DNA from: Argyresthia goedartella
Taxonomy: Eukaryota > Arthropoda > Insecta > Lepidoptera > Argyresthiidae
DNA length: 64,000 nucleotides
Direction: 5' to 3'
Assembly: GCA_949825045.1 (NCBI GenBank)
Contig: OX463829.1
Location: forward strand, 23,592,715-23,656,714
Both the position numbers and the translations under genes were made by a program. A model generated the notes under the pieces. That model worked only from the letters and a program-made list of their open reading frames with translations. It did not search any database and was not told the origin of the DNA. Shown here one piece after another: positions 57,601 to 64,000 of the stretch; position 1 is the stretch's first letter; each line of letters begins with the position of its first letter.

Positions 57601-60600
57601 TGGTCACCTAAAATGTATTCCTACCCTGACCCACCACTTTGCCCTCATATGTAATTGAGCAATCTATTCTTTAGGTGATAGGTCTACTATTTAGGTAACC
57701 AATCTATTAATATGGTGACAGATTTATTGATTTATTAAGGTTTACAGAACCGGTATTTATTTATATATATACCACCGGTATACAACAATACAGTCACTTA
57801 AATATTTTCATCTTAGATCTAGTTATCATAATCAGGGTATGCCAGTTTAGTGAAAAATCTATATTTGGGTGACAGAAACTATGGCTCCAGTACTTAGTAT
57901 AGGTAGGTATCTTTACCACTAGTATGGGGATGGCAATTTAGTCGATGACCAACCTGTAGTACCAATCTCCTTGAAGTTATTCAACATCCAGCAGTAAGCG
58001 TAGAATACTTCCTCTAAAGCTCGAGGGAATGGCGCGCCGGGAGCGAGACTGAAAGATACAGATACCTCACTTCTGATGATATAAAGATTCAAGCTTATGA
58101 TTAAAATAAATACACATGATAGTTATGAAAGGCATTTTTCCGAATTGGACATATTTCTGTTGAGTCGTCCTCAATTCGAAAGTCACAACAAGGCTGAAGT
58201 GATTATCATCAGTGATTATAATTGATAACTTAATCGTCGCTCAAAACATGTCAGCGTTGGTACCTCTTCCGGAACTTCCACACATCACACCTACAGTAAC
58301 CCACCCTGCTTAGTGGGCAGTCAGCTCGAAACCCGATCCCAAGACATTGGTCGTACGGCTAAGCAGGTACACTCATTCACCCCACATAAATGATTTGTAT
58401 TATTTTTTGTTTTGTTAATGTTGTCCTGTTTTTTTTTATTGAATGCCCTGTTTCGTAATTGGCTTTTTAAGTTTTCTTAATCAATTGTATTTTTATTTTT
58501 TGTATGCTGTGAAGCAGCAAGTAAACAAATGAAATGAAATTAAATGAGAGGGTCATTCGGAATGAAATACTATGATAACCTCCTTATGTGCTGAGACGTT
58601 ATTATTAGATTAGAAGGGATAAGGATAAACGACCTTCATAATAGCTACCTCGATGGACTAGCCTCCTTGCACCTAACTTGGAGTTTTGAATTCCCGGCTA
58701 AAGGTGGGCACAACTGTCTCACTCTGCTACCCAATATAGGAAAAGTAATTGTAGGTAGGTTACCTGTAGTCCACAGACAGGATGGGCACGTTCAGCTTGG
58801 CGGCCCAGTCCCGCAGGTACATCTCGTGCGACTTGGAGCTCTGCGCCACGAAGCCTCCGCCGTGGCAGTGGAACACGACGCCCTCCGCTGCCGGCAGGCT
58901 GGACGAGTTCTCTCCGCCCTCCGAAGTGGGATACGTTTCAATAACTACATTAAACGTTTAAACACCCCGACATAATTTACCCTTTGTAATATAAATATAT
59001 ATAAAAACCATAGTAAGTCTACAATTCATTGTTAAGCTGATATCTTCCGAACAACTGAACCGATTTTAATAAAACATATCTAAGAACCATCGCCGGTAAT
59101 TCTACTACAATTTACTAAAAAACGGATTAAAAATCCGTCCGTCCGTTGGACCGCTAGGGTGCCACGGACAGACATACATAAACAGATCCCTCTTTTGTCC
59201 GTCGCGGGTTAAAAGCACGGGTTAGCCTAGCCACCTTTTGCGCAAAAGGGGTGATTAAGTTACGGATTGCATGGTGCCACCCTATATGCCTAAGGAGATT
59301 CTCAAAGTCGGCATAAGCTGATACAACATTAACTTTTTGAGGCTAATAATAAGATAGCAAACAATGCTGTGCTACATCTTGTCACGTTCGAAATATTTTG
59401 AGGTAAATACGAAACCATACGAAATAGTGAATATAACGGGTTATTGCAATATGTTTTTCATATGATATCACCAGAGATGGGTTTTTAATCGAGTATTTAC
59501 CCGTCGAATGATAAATACTCATAAACACTCGTTTCTACTCGATAAATATCCAAAAGTGAGAGTATATACATTTTTTTTTTAATAAATAAGGATAAATACT
59601 CATAAAGACTCGTTTCTACACGATGAATATGCAAAAGCGAGAGTATTTACATCTATTTTTTTATTAATGAGGATAATTACTCATAAAGACTCCTCGATAA
59701 ATAGCCAAAAGTGAGAGTATTTAATTCTCCGAAACACTCGTTTCATATCGATACCTATCCAAAAGTGAGAGGAGTATTTAGTTCTTTTTTCCCCTTCAAA
59801 ACAACTTACTATTCCGCATATATTTTGCATCATTGTTGCATGTTTAACTATGCTTTAACTCCATATGAATGTTAGCACCTACCATGAGGATTTTTAAAAC
59901 ATATTTCCTCCTGGTTTCGAGTAAATACACGGTAAATACTCAGTATTTATCAGTATGGGTCTTTCCTCAGTATTTATCATTTTGAGTATTAACTCAAAGT
60001 GTCCATCTCTGGATATTACAGATTAGGCGAGAAAATCGATACAAAACGTTAGTTTTGTATCGATTTTCTCGCCTATAATAGTTGCATGTTTGTTTACTTA
60101 TCCATACTTCCGTCTTCGGACGACTGACCTAGATATACTAGATACAATAAGTCGGAAAACGTGTATAGACTTCATACTACATTTTCACTATCTAGGCCAT
60201 TGATTCTAGGGCAACATTGTTATGCCGTCTAGTTCGCAATACACACGTGTTGAATTGCAAGTTGCTAATTGATGTCATGATGCTATCTGGTAAATTAATA
60301 AAAGGTCTGGCGATGACCCTAACAACATTTCGAGGGCGGCCAGATGGTTGGTGAACAAAGGCCTACTATATCAGTCTTTTAAGTCATCACACATGAACCG
60401 ATTTGGCAGTAACTTAGCAAATTATGAAATTATTTTCAACTTACTTGTAAAGCAAATAAGTTCTTATTTGCTTTACATCCTTTCTCGCTGACAAGAGTTA
60501 CATCCGTTCGGATGTAACTCTTGTCAGCGAGAAAGGATGATGGGTTAAAATTTATGAAACCTTGACAATGTTTAATAACCCCGTCCAATAAAAAACACAC

Positions 60601-63383
60601 TGATTTTATTTGAAGGACTAATTCATGGGAACAGTCATTGCTATGACATTGATTTATAACAGTGTGTCATACCTTGTTGAAATGTTTAAATCTTACTTAG
60701 GTCTTCTGACAATCAATGCCACATACACAACTTAAAAGATAATACACCACTTATGACCAGAATACCTCTCAAGATGACCGCAAACACGCCTGATAAGTCA
60801 CATGAAGGTAATAACTTCTTTCGTCTATATGGATGACATTATAGTTCCAGTTATTTCGATTTAAAACCAAAACTACTAGATAGTTTGAATTTAATAAATA
60901 ACTAGATAATACTTTGAAGATACGTTTCGTATTTATCTAAAATAGTCGTAAAATAATTAAATGTGTAATTTTATGCACATACCATTTGCTATGTTCGTGA
61001 GGCTATGTATCTCGAAACGGACAACTATTTAGAAAATGTCGCCATAGTAAAAAGGTTATATGTTACGAAACATTTACAATGATGTATCACTCATTGCTAT
61101 TGGGCATGGGTACCAGAACGCACATCCTCCTTTAGACCAAGATCGATGCTAGTGAAGCTGTTTGGCTTTGCCTACCCTCACGTCTGGGGAAAGGGTTGAA
61201 GATAGATGAGCGATGTAGGTAAAAATGCTAACTGTAACATCTTCATCACTTACCATCCCAGCCCTCTTATTGACACTGATCAGGCGCACATTCAGGCCCT
61301 GCAAGCCAATGTGAACAGTAGGCGGTAGCACGGTCAACTCCTTGCCGCTCACAGTGGCCACTGTGATCGGCTCCGGCGGGATTGTGATCAGTTTGTTCAC
61401 GGCCACCGTTGATGATATGAGGCTTGGCACGCGTTTCATGATCTCTGAAGGAGAAAAAGTAGGTCACGCACGGTATTTTCCAGTCACGTACGGTATTTTT
61501 GAGATATCATACATCAATGCATAGGCCGTAAGTTGCTCTGAATGAGATTATTCTTGGATATTGTACCTCTCCCTTCACATAAGCTTAGAAATAAGCTGGA
61601 TCTTTAGCAGCGGTATCGTTTTATATCTAGATAAGAATCATGGCAAACAAACTTGTAACAAATCCTTCCAGCAGTTCCAGGCACTTATGAATGAGGCCTG
61701 GAGCCTATTTCGTAGAAATATGAGTCTCATAATGAAATTCATACGGTTAATAGTAGTTTATGTGACTGCTGCATAACGGAGGGCATTAAAACTCGAGAGT
61801 GGGTTTATGAAACGAGCCGAAGGCGAGTTTCATAATAATATCACTCGAGAGTTTTAATGCCTAATTATGTACAGTTACATACACTAGTTTATCTAGACAC
61901 ATATCATAAGCTCTCTTTAATGTGTTCAGGAACCGCATGTTTGACCGGCATGGTGGTACTGCAATTGTTTAGCTTGTTCTTTAGTACCAACTTCACGCAG
62001 GCGGGCGTCGGCGTTCGAAATTTGAGTGTCAGTACCAACTTCACAGACAAACTAGGGACGGCACGTGGGTGGGCGTCGGCGTTCGAAATTTGAATGTCAT
62101 TATATGTAGAAAAACTACACATAATGACCATTATGTGTAGTTTTCCAGATACGAAACGAGTTTTTACCAAGTAGTTTAACATAATGCTGATCGTAACGTG
62201 CGGTTTTTGAACGCAGTAAAGAGGGTTTATGATACGTGTGTAGATAAAAGCTATTATTATGAGACCCGTATTTCTATGTAATAGACCCCTAGACGCATAA
62301 CCAAGTGAACATCTAGGCTGTTAGTGGGCCTATACACTAAGCGGCTGCGGCAGCGTCTAGCCGCCAGTGCTCCGAACGTGCTATACACTAAGCGGCTGCG
62401 GCAGCGTCTAGCCGCCAGTGCTCCGAACGTGCTATACACTAAGCGGCTGCGGCGGCGTCTAGCCGCCAGTGCTCCGAACGTGCTATACACTAAGCGGCTG
62501 CGGCAGCGTCTAGCCGCCAGTGCTCCGAACGTGCTATACACTAAGCGGCTGCGGCAGCGTCTAGCCGCCAGTGCTCCGAACGACCGCCGCGGTTTGGCGG
62601 CTCAGTGCGAATGAAATCATTTGTTTCATACTTATTATCGGGCTACAATAACCGCAACAGCTTAGTGCGTGGGCCCACTTAAACTCTTACAAGTCGTTTA
62701 CTACGCTGCCCAAGATCACACAAAACCACTGAAGAGAGCTTTGGCAAAAAATATATAAAATTATTTCCAATAAATTCATAGGTCTCAAAAAATTATATGT
62801 TATTCACAAAGAGATAATCTAGTTTAAATACTATGTCGTTACGCGATTGGATTAATATGGCTCGATCGTAAAAAATCCTGAACATAGTCTATATATTTAA
62901 AAGGAGATTCAATAATTTTAATATAAAATTACTGATTTTCTCATAATTTTTACACCTAAAATTTTCTCTTTTAGAGCTCCTTAAATCCTCAAATCTTATC
63001 AATAAGCTTATTTACGTTTTTCAGTAAATTCGATAATAAACCTAATTTTTAAAGTATCCGGGAGGCCCGATGCTTTTCCGCGCCGCCCGCTACCGCGCCA
63101 GAAGACGATGGGCGAATGCGGCGCCCCTCACCTTACCAGCTACAAATGGGCCTTAACCAAAACACTCACCGCTCTCGGCCAAGAACCAAAACGCCTTGCA
63201 GAACTCCACGTCGGCCGACTGCGAGATATTCACAATACGCCGCGCTCTCATCTCCGGGTCTATGAGGTACTGCCCGCCTGTCCACACTGAACTGATGAGG
63301 TTTCCGTGGCTGTAGTATGCTTCGGAGAAGCCAGCCATGCAGATTGAGATTCCTTTGAGGATGCCGCGCATTGACGGCAGGAA
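36524..63383 (-). CDS. Hsl: hormone-sensitive lipase, 13 exons, 5' end outside window
   Basis: Cytosolic and lipid-droplet lipase that hydrolyses diacylglycerol and cholesteryl esters. Exons in gene order: 63383-63170, 61444-61254, 58918-58764, 58048-57954, 57111-56902, 54765-54631, 47627-47478, 46940-46802, 45461-45375, 44665-44564, 39751-39607, 38495-38370, 36646-36524. All phases agree, giving 623 codons and a stop. Key blocks: Hsl_N end [13 protein letters not shown]; oxyanion [28 protein letters not shown]; nucleophile [23 protein letters not shown]; a Ser-rich regulatory insert with ERRKSSDTT, a PKA-type site; catalytic Asp in LDPCLDDC; and His in LPHGFLNF. These match animal HSL and leave no doubt about the family. 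The N-terminal part lies beyond 64,000. Confidence 0.97.
36882..37125. mobile_element. fold-back MITE beside the Hsl array
   Basis: Ends atgtcggaccgacagttttg and inverted caaaactgtcgatccgacat. GC-richer than its surroundings. It lies between the 47-bp array and the last Hsl exon. Confidence 0.75.
37141..38402 (-). repeat. 47-bp minisatellite made of an Hsl exon end plus its splice donor
   Basis: About 27 head-to-tail units with a 47-bp period, counting the copy inside the exon. Read on the Hsl strand, each unit is 33 nt of exon (GGACTGCCGCACGGCTTCC onward, encoding [11 protein letters not shown]) plus 14 nt of intron beginning GTAAGTACC. GTAAGT is kept even in diverged distal copies; only the last reads GTAAGG. 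Three variants just before GT (CTCTC, CTCTA, CTGTC) alternate, so dimeric and higher-order units have spread. Distal copies (37,141-37,300) are the most diverged; central and exon-proximal copies are almost identical. Confidence 0.97.
38370..38495 (-). CDS. Hsl: Hsl penultimate exon (catalytic Asp and His)
   Basis: Acceptor ttccccacag, donor CTCTC|GTAAGT. Encodes [18 protein letters not shown] and [13 protein letters not shown]. The last 33 nt and the next 14 intronic nt are the unit of the 47-bp tandem array that follows. Confidence 0.93.
38705..39252 (+). repeat. dispersed repeat ending gagtccgactcgcacttggc, two tandem partial copies
   Basis: The first part (38,705-38,862) has a diverged end; the second (38,863-39,252) carries gggaccctattactaag, tctcatgaaccgtgatag and the full terminal motif. 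A fragment also lies at about 39,460-39,560. In the Hsl intron. Confidence 0.7.
39253..39606. other. Hsl intron, repeat scrap only
   Basis: No exon. It contains the repeat scrap noted for 38,705-39,252 (gacgggcagacagacgga near 39,460). Confidence 0.4.
39607..39751 (-). CDS. Hsl: Hsl exon
   Basis: Acceptor gtttgcag, donor CTACTC|GTGAGT. Encodes [19 protein letters not shown] and [19 protein letters not shown]; LSPYxA and PPV are conserved in HSL. Confidence 0.93.
40440..40757 (+). pseudogene. non-LTR (RTE-like) ORF2 C-terminus
   Basis: Encodes [36 protein letters not shown], a run with W and AQTREVW, and [11 protein letters not shown] before TAG. This W-AGH-x-R / GRPxxRW / QQW pattern is the usual C-terminus of RTE-type ORF2. 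5'-truncated. Its 3' region continues into the array at 40,831. Confidence 0.8.
40831..41840 (+). repeat. 50-bp tandem array, 19 units with 20-bp spacers
   Basis: The unit begins ttccccgtccacatgcgcat and ends cactgagata, period 50 bp. Eight units are followed by the 20-bp spacer tttgaggacggtaagccaca (41,231-41,250), then ten units and the spacer (41,751-41,770), then one unit and the spacer (41,821-41,840). Units are almost identical; one at about 40,981 has two changes. It follows directly on the non-LTR ORF2 end and is likely its expanded 3' UTR. Confidence 0.95.
41910..42109. mobile_element. fold-back MITE
   Basis: Ends gggtgtcccgtaaataatgg and inverted ccattatttacgggatactt; 200 bp, no coding sequence. 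Just after it, 42,140-42,260 carries a tacggggtggcagaggcac block and the ctccattttgc-type non-LTR scrap. Confidence 0.75.
42110..44404. other. Hsl intron, no exon seen
   Basis: Holds a (TAA)n microsatellite at 42,721-42,748, the MITE at 43,052, and otherwise AT-rich DNA. No coding segment fits the Hsl phase here. Confidence 0.5.
43052..43180. mobile_element. MITE family C, copy 1
   Basis: About 129 bp with ends caagcaggaataataac and inverted attattcctgcttcc; both arms continue into gcgaaaaagt. A second copy at 52,226-52,356 is nearly identical. Confidence 0.8.
44405..44545 (-). mobile_element. tRNA-derived SINE, family 3
   Basis: Minus-strand head with a B-box-like segment (complement gaatcgagcctgc) and ttagaccacggagctc, and a body ending ctaacggtgatgg. 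Sits about 20 bp from an Hsl donor. Confidence 0.65.
44564..44665 (-). CDS. Hsl: Hsl exon
   Basis: Acceptor tctgcccag, donor TTCTC|GTAAGT. Encodes [19 protein letters not shown] and [13 protein letters not shown]. Confidence 0.85.
45375..45461 (-). CDS. Hsl: Hsl exon
   Basis: Acceptor aatcattag, donor ACTCG|GTAAGT. Encodes [19 protein letters not shown] and [10 protein letters not shown]. Confidence 0.82.
45743..46740. repeat. unknown element with paired inverted segments
   Basis: Positions 45,743-45,870 (with gtgccctagacgattt and gccgttttatagtttaggag) and 46,590-46,740 are inverted, diverged copies of each other. Between them the minus strand has an open stretch (46,340-46,633) with [19 protein letters not shown] and [19 protein letters not shown] do not recognise the protein. 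It could be a decayed element or a captured gene piece. Confidence 0.5.
46802..46940 (-). CDS. Hsl: Hsl exon
   Basis: Acceptor tcttggtcag, donor CACAG|GTGGGG. Encodes [19 protein letters not shown] and [17 protein letters not shown], part of the acidic regulatory insert. Confidence 0.85.
47478..47627 (-). CDS. Hsl: Hsl exon (PKA-type site)
   Basis: Acceptor acatccgcag, donor ATACTG|GTAACA. Encodes [19 protein letters not shown] and [22 protein letters not shown] fits the basophilic PKA consensus, and HSL is activated by PKA in this region in mammals. Confidence 0.88.
47712..48690 (+). pseudogene. jockey-like non-LTR retrotransposon 3' fragment
   Basis: The RT C-terminal region reads [20 protein letters not shown] and then [22 protein letters not shown] frameshift near 48,105 leads to [17 protein letters not shown], then [20 protein letters not shown] and a stop. 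A 3' UTR and an A-rich tail with ataaaaaaaaataaaa follow at about 48,670. 5'-truncated, as is usual for target-primed insertion. Confidence 0.85.
49230..50895 (+). pseudogene. DD82E-type transposase, broken
   Basis: Starts [20 protein letters not shown]. Catalytic blocks are [21 protein letters not shown], and [14 protein letters not shown] after a frameshift. Roughly 82 residues separate the second Asp and the Glu, which fits the DD82E group. Between them is the insert [16 protein letters not shown], seen in eukaryotic IS630-like proteins. Breaks: a frame change near 49,410, a one-base change near 50,322, and the SINE at 50,397-50,612. The C-terminus ([20 protein letters not shown] and an acidic tail) resumes after the SINE. 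Confidence 0.8.
50397..50612 (-). mobile_element. tRNA-derived SINE, family 2, inside the transposase
   Basis: Minus-strand tRNA-like head (complement ggatcgaacccgggacctc, ccacaaccgctgcgccac), a T-run, then cagaaacagcgacgtcacac and ctggccccacactaggatac. It splits the DD82E transposase after [10 protein letters not shown]. Confidence 0.8.
51574..52225. other. Hsl intron, no exon seen
   Basis: AT-rich; T-run at about 51,890. Positions 52,168-52,212 repeat the ctccattttgcgtgacag non-LTR scrap. Confidence 0.45.
52226..52356. mobile_element. MITE family C, copy 2
   Basis: Same ends and interior as 43,052-43,180, in the same orientation, with few differences, so the two moved recently. Confidence 0.8.
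52650..53172 (-). repeat. dispersed repeat, gccaagtgcgagccggactc end
   Basis: Inverse orientation of the family at 15,776 and 38,705, with a different interior. It has a (GACG)n run at 53,096-53,113 and ends ctacggaaccctaaaaagg. Confidence 0.65.
53311..54613 (+). mobile_element. DD37D mariner, copy 2
   Basis: Bounded by CAGTCAGGTCATAAG and an inverted match. Nearly identical to 617-1925. The right end is only about 15 bp from the Hsl donor at 54,629-54,630. It is antisense to Hsl. Confidence 0.9.
53453..54492 (+). pseudogene. mariner transposase, frameshift and nonsense
   Basis: Same protein as copy 1, with intact sequence where copy 1 has its AGCG duplication. It loses one base in the segment after FTVEES (about 53,932), and the Gln codon after PLDYKIW is TAA (about 54,319). 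ILFSDEKIF and FQQDSAPAH are present. The lesions differ from those of copy 1, so the copies died independently. Confidence 0.88.
54631..54765 (-). CDS. Hsl: Hsl exon (regulatory insert start)
   Basis: Acceptor attttccag, donor CACAGG|GTAAGT. Encodes [19 protein letters not shown] and [17 protein letters not shown] mariner begins about 15 bp inside the following intron. Confidence 0.85.
54766..56165. other. Hsl intron, SINE and repeat scraps
   Basis: No Hsl exon fits. Positions 55,840-55,950 resemble 7,480-7,680. Positions 55,950-56,150 carry a family 3 SINE (gggattcgaacatg, ttagaccacggagctc), itself interrupted around 55,965-56,045. Confidence 0.5.
56166..56403. mobile_element. MITE family B, copy 2
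   Basis: Ends gcacatcaaaaatactga and inverted cagtagttttgatgtgc; interior gggggtgagcgaagcgaag. Same family as 29,465. Confidence 0.75.
56902..57111 (-). CDS. Hsl: Hsl exon (catalytic serine)
   Basis: Acceptor gcttcacag, donor TTAAAG|GTATGG. Encodes [18 protein letters not shown], with Ser of GDSAG as the nucleophile, and [17 protein letters not shown]. Confidence 0.95.
57220..57397 (-). mobile_element. tRNA-derived SINE, family 1, headless
   Basis: Body only (taccttggacactattta to catcaaacaaatatc). The tRNA-like head is absent. Confidence 0.75.
57545..57885. repeat. MITE-like inverted repeat
   Basis: Left end cctaaaatagtagttctgtc, right end tttgggtgacagaaactatg inverted. Inside, short blocks such as ggtcacctaaaatg recur in both orientations. 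Confidence 0.55.
57954..58048 (-). CDS. Hsl: Hsl exon
   Basis: Acceptor tctttcag, donor CTACAG|GTTGGT. Encodes [19 protein letters not shown] and [13 protein letters not shown]. Confidence 0.93.
58764..58918 (-). CDS. Hsl: Hsl exon (oxyanion hole)
   Basis: Acceptor cacttcggag, donor TACAG|GTAACC. Encodes [19 protein letters not shown] and [10 protein letters not shown]. An AG further upstream at 58,945 is open but has the wrong phase. Confidence 0.92.
59480..59800. repeat. diverged tandem repeat, about four units of 80 bp
   Basis: Units share ataaatactcataaa, actcgtttctac and aaaagtgagagtattta. Similar wording recurs loosely to 60,000. Confidence 0.7.
60025..60074. repeat. perfect palindrome, 23-bp arms, 4-base loop
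   Basis: Arms run from aggcgagaaaatcgatac to the loop gtta and back without mismatch. In an Hsl intron. Confidence 0.9.
60447..60539. repeat. two abutting perfect palindromes
   Basis: 60,447-60,476 has 14-bp arms (gtaaagcaaataag) around TT. 60,476-60,539 has 31-bp arms (catcctttctcgctgacaag onward) around TT. They share one base. No mismatches in either. Confidence 0.92.
60540..61253. other. Hsl intron, no feature seen
   Basis: Unremarkable AT-rich intronic DNA. Confidence 0.4.
61254..61444 (-). CDS. Hsl: Hsl exon
   Basis: Acceptor ctccttcag, donor GGGATG|GTAAGT. Encodes [19 protein letters not shown] to [22 protein letters not shown] is conserved in HSL. Confidence 0.93.
61887..62248 (-). 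mobile_element. MITE family A, copy 4 (inverted)
   Basis: Same ends as 4,130 in reverse, with two GC-rich internal segments (gggcgtcggcgttcgaaatt). It is preceded at 61,770-61,870 by the outer inverted segment with ctcgagagttttaatgccta. Confidence 0.75.
62331..62585. repeat. 51-bp tandem repeat, five units
   Basis: The unit begins tatacactaagcggctgcgg and ends gaacgtgc, with five copies and almost no variation (one cagcg to cggcg change). As 51 is a multiple of 3, both strands stay open ([17 protein letters not shown] on plus), which mimics a repetitive protein. GC-rich island in AT-rich intron. Confidence 0.92.
62586..63169. other. Hsl intron, no feature seen
   Basis: AT-rich, ending in a short GC-rich stretch (63,060-63,115) just before the donor of the first visible Hsl exon. 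Confidence 0.4.
63170..63383 (-). CDS. Hsl: Hsl exon (Hsl_N domain end)
   Basis: Acceptor ccttcccag, donor GAGCG|GTGAGT. Encodes [19 protein letters not shown] and [20 protein letters not shown], aligning with the end of the HSL N-terminal domain. Confidence 0.93.
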
Positions 63384-64000
63384 CTGGGAAGGGACATGTT
63401 AAGTGTTTTTACCGACTTCAAAAAAGGATTTATTTATGGTATTATTTATGAACCGCTTTGAAAACATTTTTTTTTGGAATGAGCAGTTTGGTTCCTTTTA
63501 AAAAAAGAACTATTCAGTAGTTTGAGTTTAAAATAAAAAAAAAAAGGTTTTTGAGTCGAGTTATACAGTTTGTTTGGTAGATCGATGCAAAGCCTTAAGA
63601 CGAAGCCGTTTAAAACCATTCAGGCAAAACTTGTGTAAGGGAAGTTTTACCGTTTTTTATCGATACCGTTTTATTGTGTTGACGAAAACCCAGAATTTTA
63701 CAATTAATAGATAATTATTTCAATCATTTCTAAATAATTGATTACTTTTTCAATCATTTCTAAAGAAGTACGGTTTCAATGCTTGTTTTAGGCATCCATG
63801 ACTAAGACTCAGTTTTTACAGACCTTTAAAGTAGAAAATTTCGTCTGCTCTTCAGCAGGATTTTTTGACGGCATTTTAAAAAAAAAACAAGGAACGTCAA
63901 GCATTGTTTAAAAAAAAAACAACATTTTTTTTAAACATGCTTGACTATACTTCTATCTTTTGAGATGTCATTTGCAACGGTCTTTCATAAATTATTGAAA
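63384..64000. other. Hsl intron reaching the window edge
   Basis: No upstream Hsl exon is visible. Repeated tttaaaaaaaa runs, and a doubled caatcatttctaa at about 63,720-63,760. Confidence 0.45.

Noticed and set aside
58764..58944. Longer Hsl exon starting at 58,944
   Set aside because: Open, but it needs a 1-nt overhang, whereas the preceding exon ends in phase 0; the acceptor giving 58,918 fits.
62324..62614. Repetitive Arg/Ala-rich protein on either strand
   Set aside because: Both strands are open only because the 51-bp period is divisible by 3. No start context, and it lies inside an Hsl intron.

Overview
The window is insect nuclear DNA, almost certainly from a moth or butterfly. It is AT-rich. 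It carries short exons in long introns and is crowded with transposable elements of lepidopteran type: DD37D mariners, tRNA-derived SINEs, fold-back MITEs, non-LTR 3' ends and a pogo-like element. Three host genes can be assembled exon by exon from splice sites and reading-frame phase. A fourth is hinted at by a single terminal exon.

Layout. (1) 1-3,491: a reverse transcriptase scrap, a broken mariner, and one possible 3'-terminal exon (+ strand, 3,349-3,491). (2) 3,776-26,243, minus strand: a complete ten-exon mitochondrial-clan cytochrome P450 of about 578 aa. Its 11.5-kb intron 4 holds a DIRS-like pol remnant cut by a MITE, and a stack of insertions (old repeat > SINE > pogo-like transposon > TTA-duplicating Harbinger-like element). 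(3) 26,841-28,664, plus strand: three-exon NAA50 (N-alpha-acetyltransferase 50, san), head to head with the P450 across about 600 bp. (4) 28,665-36,523: gene-poor, with nested fold-back elements and a hAT remnant. (5) 36,524-63,383, minus strand: the last thirteen visible exons (623 aa) of hormone-sensitive lipase (Hsl), whose 5' end lies beyond the window. Its introns carry a non-LTR 3' end with a 19-unit 50-bp array, a jockey-like fragment, a DD82E (Sailor-like) transposon broken by a SINE, and a second mariner inserted about 15 bp from a splice donor.

The most unusual structure is in Hsl. The 3' end of the penultimate exon (33 nt encoding the catalytic-His region) together with the first 14 nt of its intron, including the perfect 5' splice site GTAAGT, is tandemly amplified as a 47-bp minisatellite of about 27 units (37,141-38,402). 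Some 27 near-identical splice donors therefore lie in a row, each preceded by a copy of the active-site codons. Only the first donor keeps the lipase frame.

The host genes have no obvious shared pathway: mitochondrial P450 oxidation, N-terminal protein acetylation and cohesion, and lipid mobilisation.
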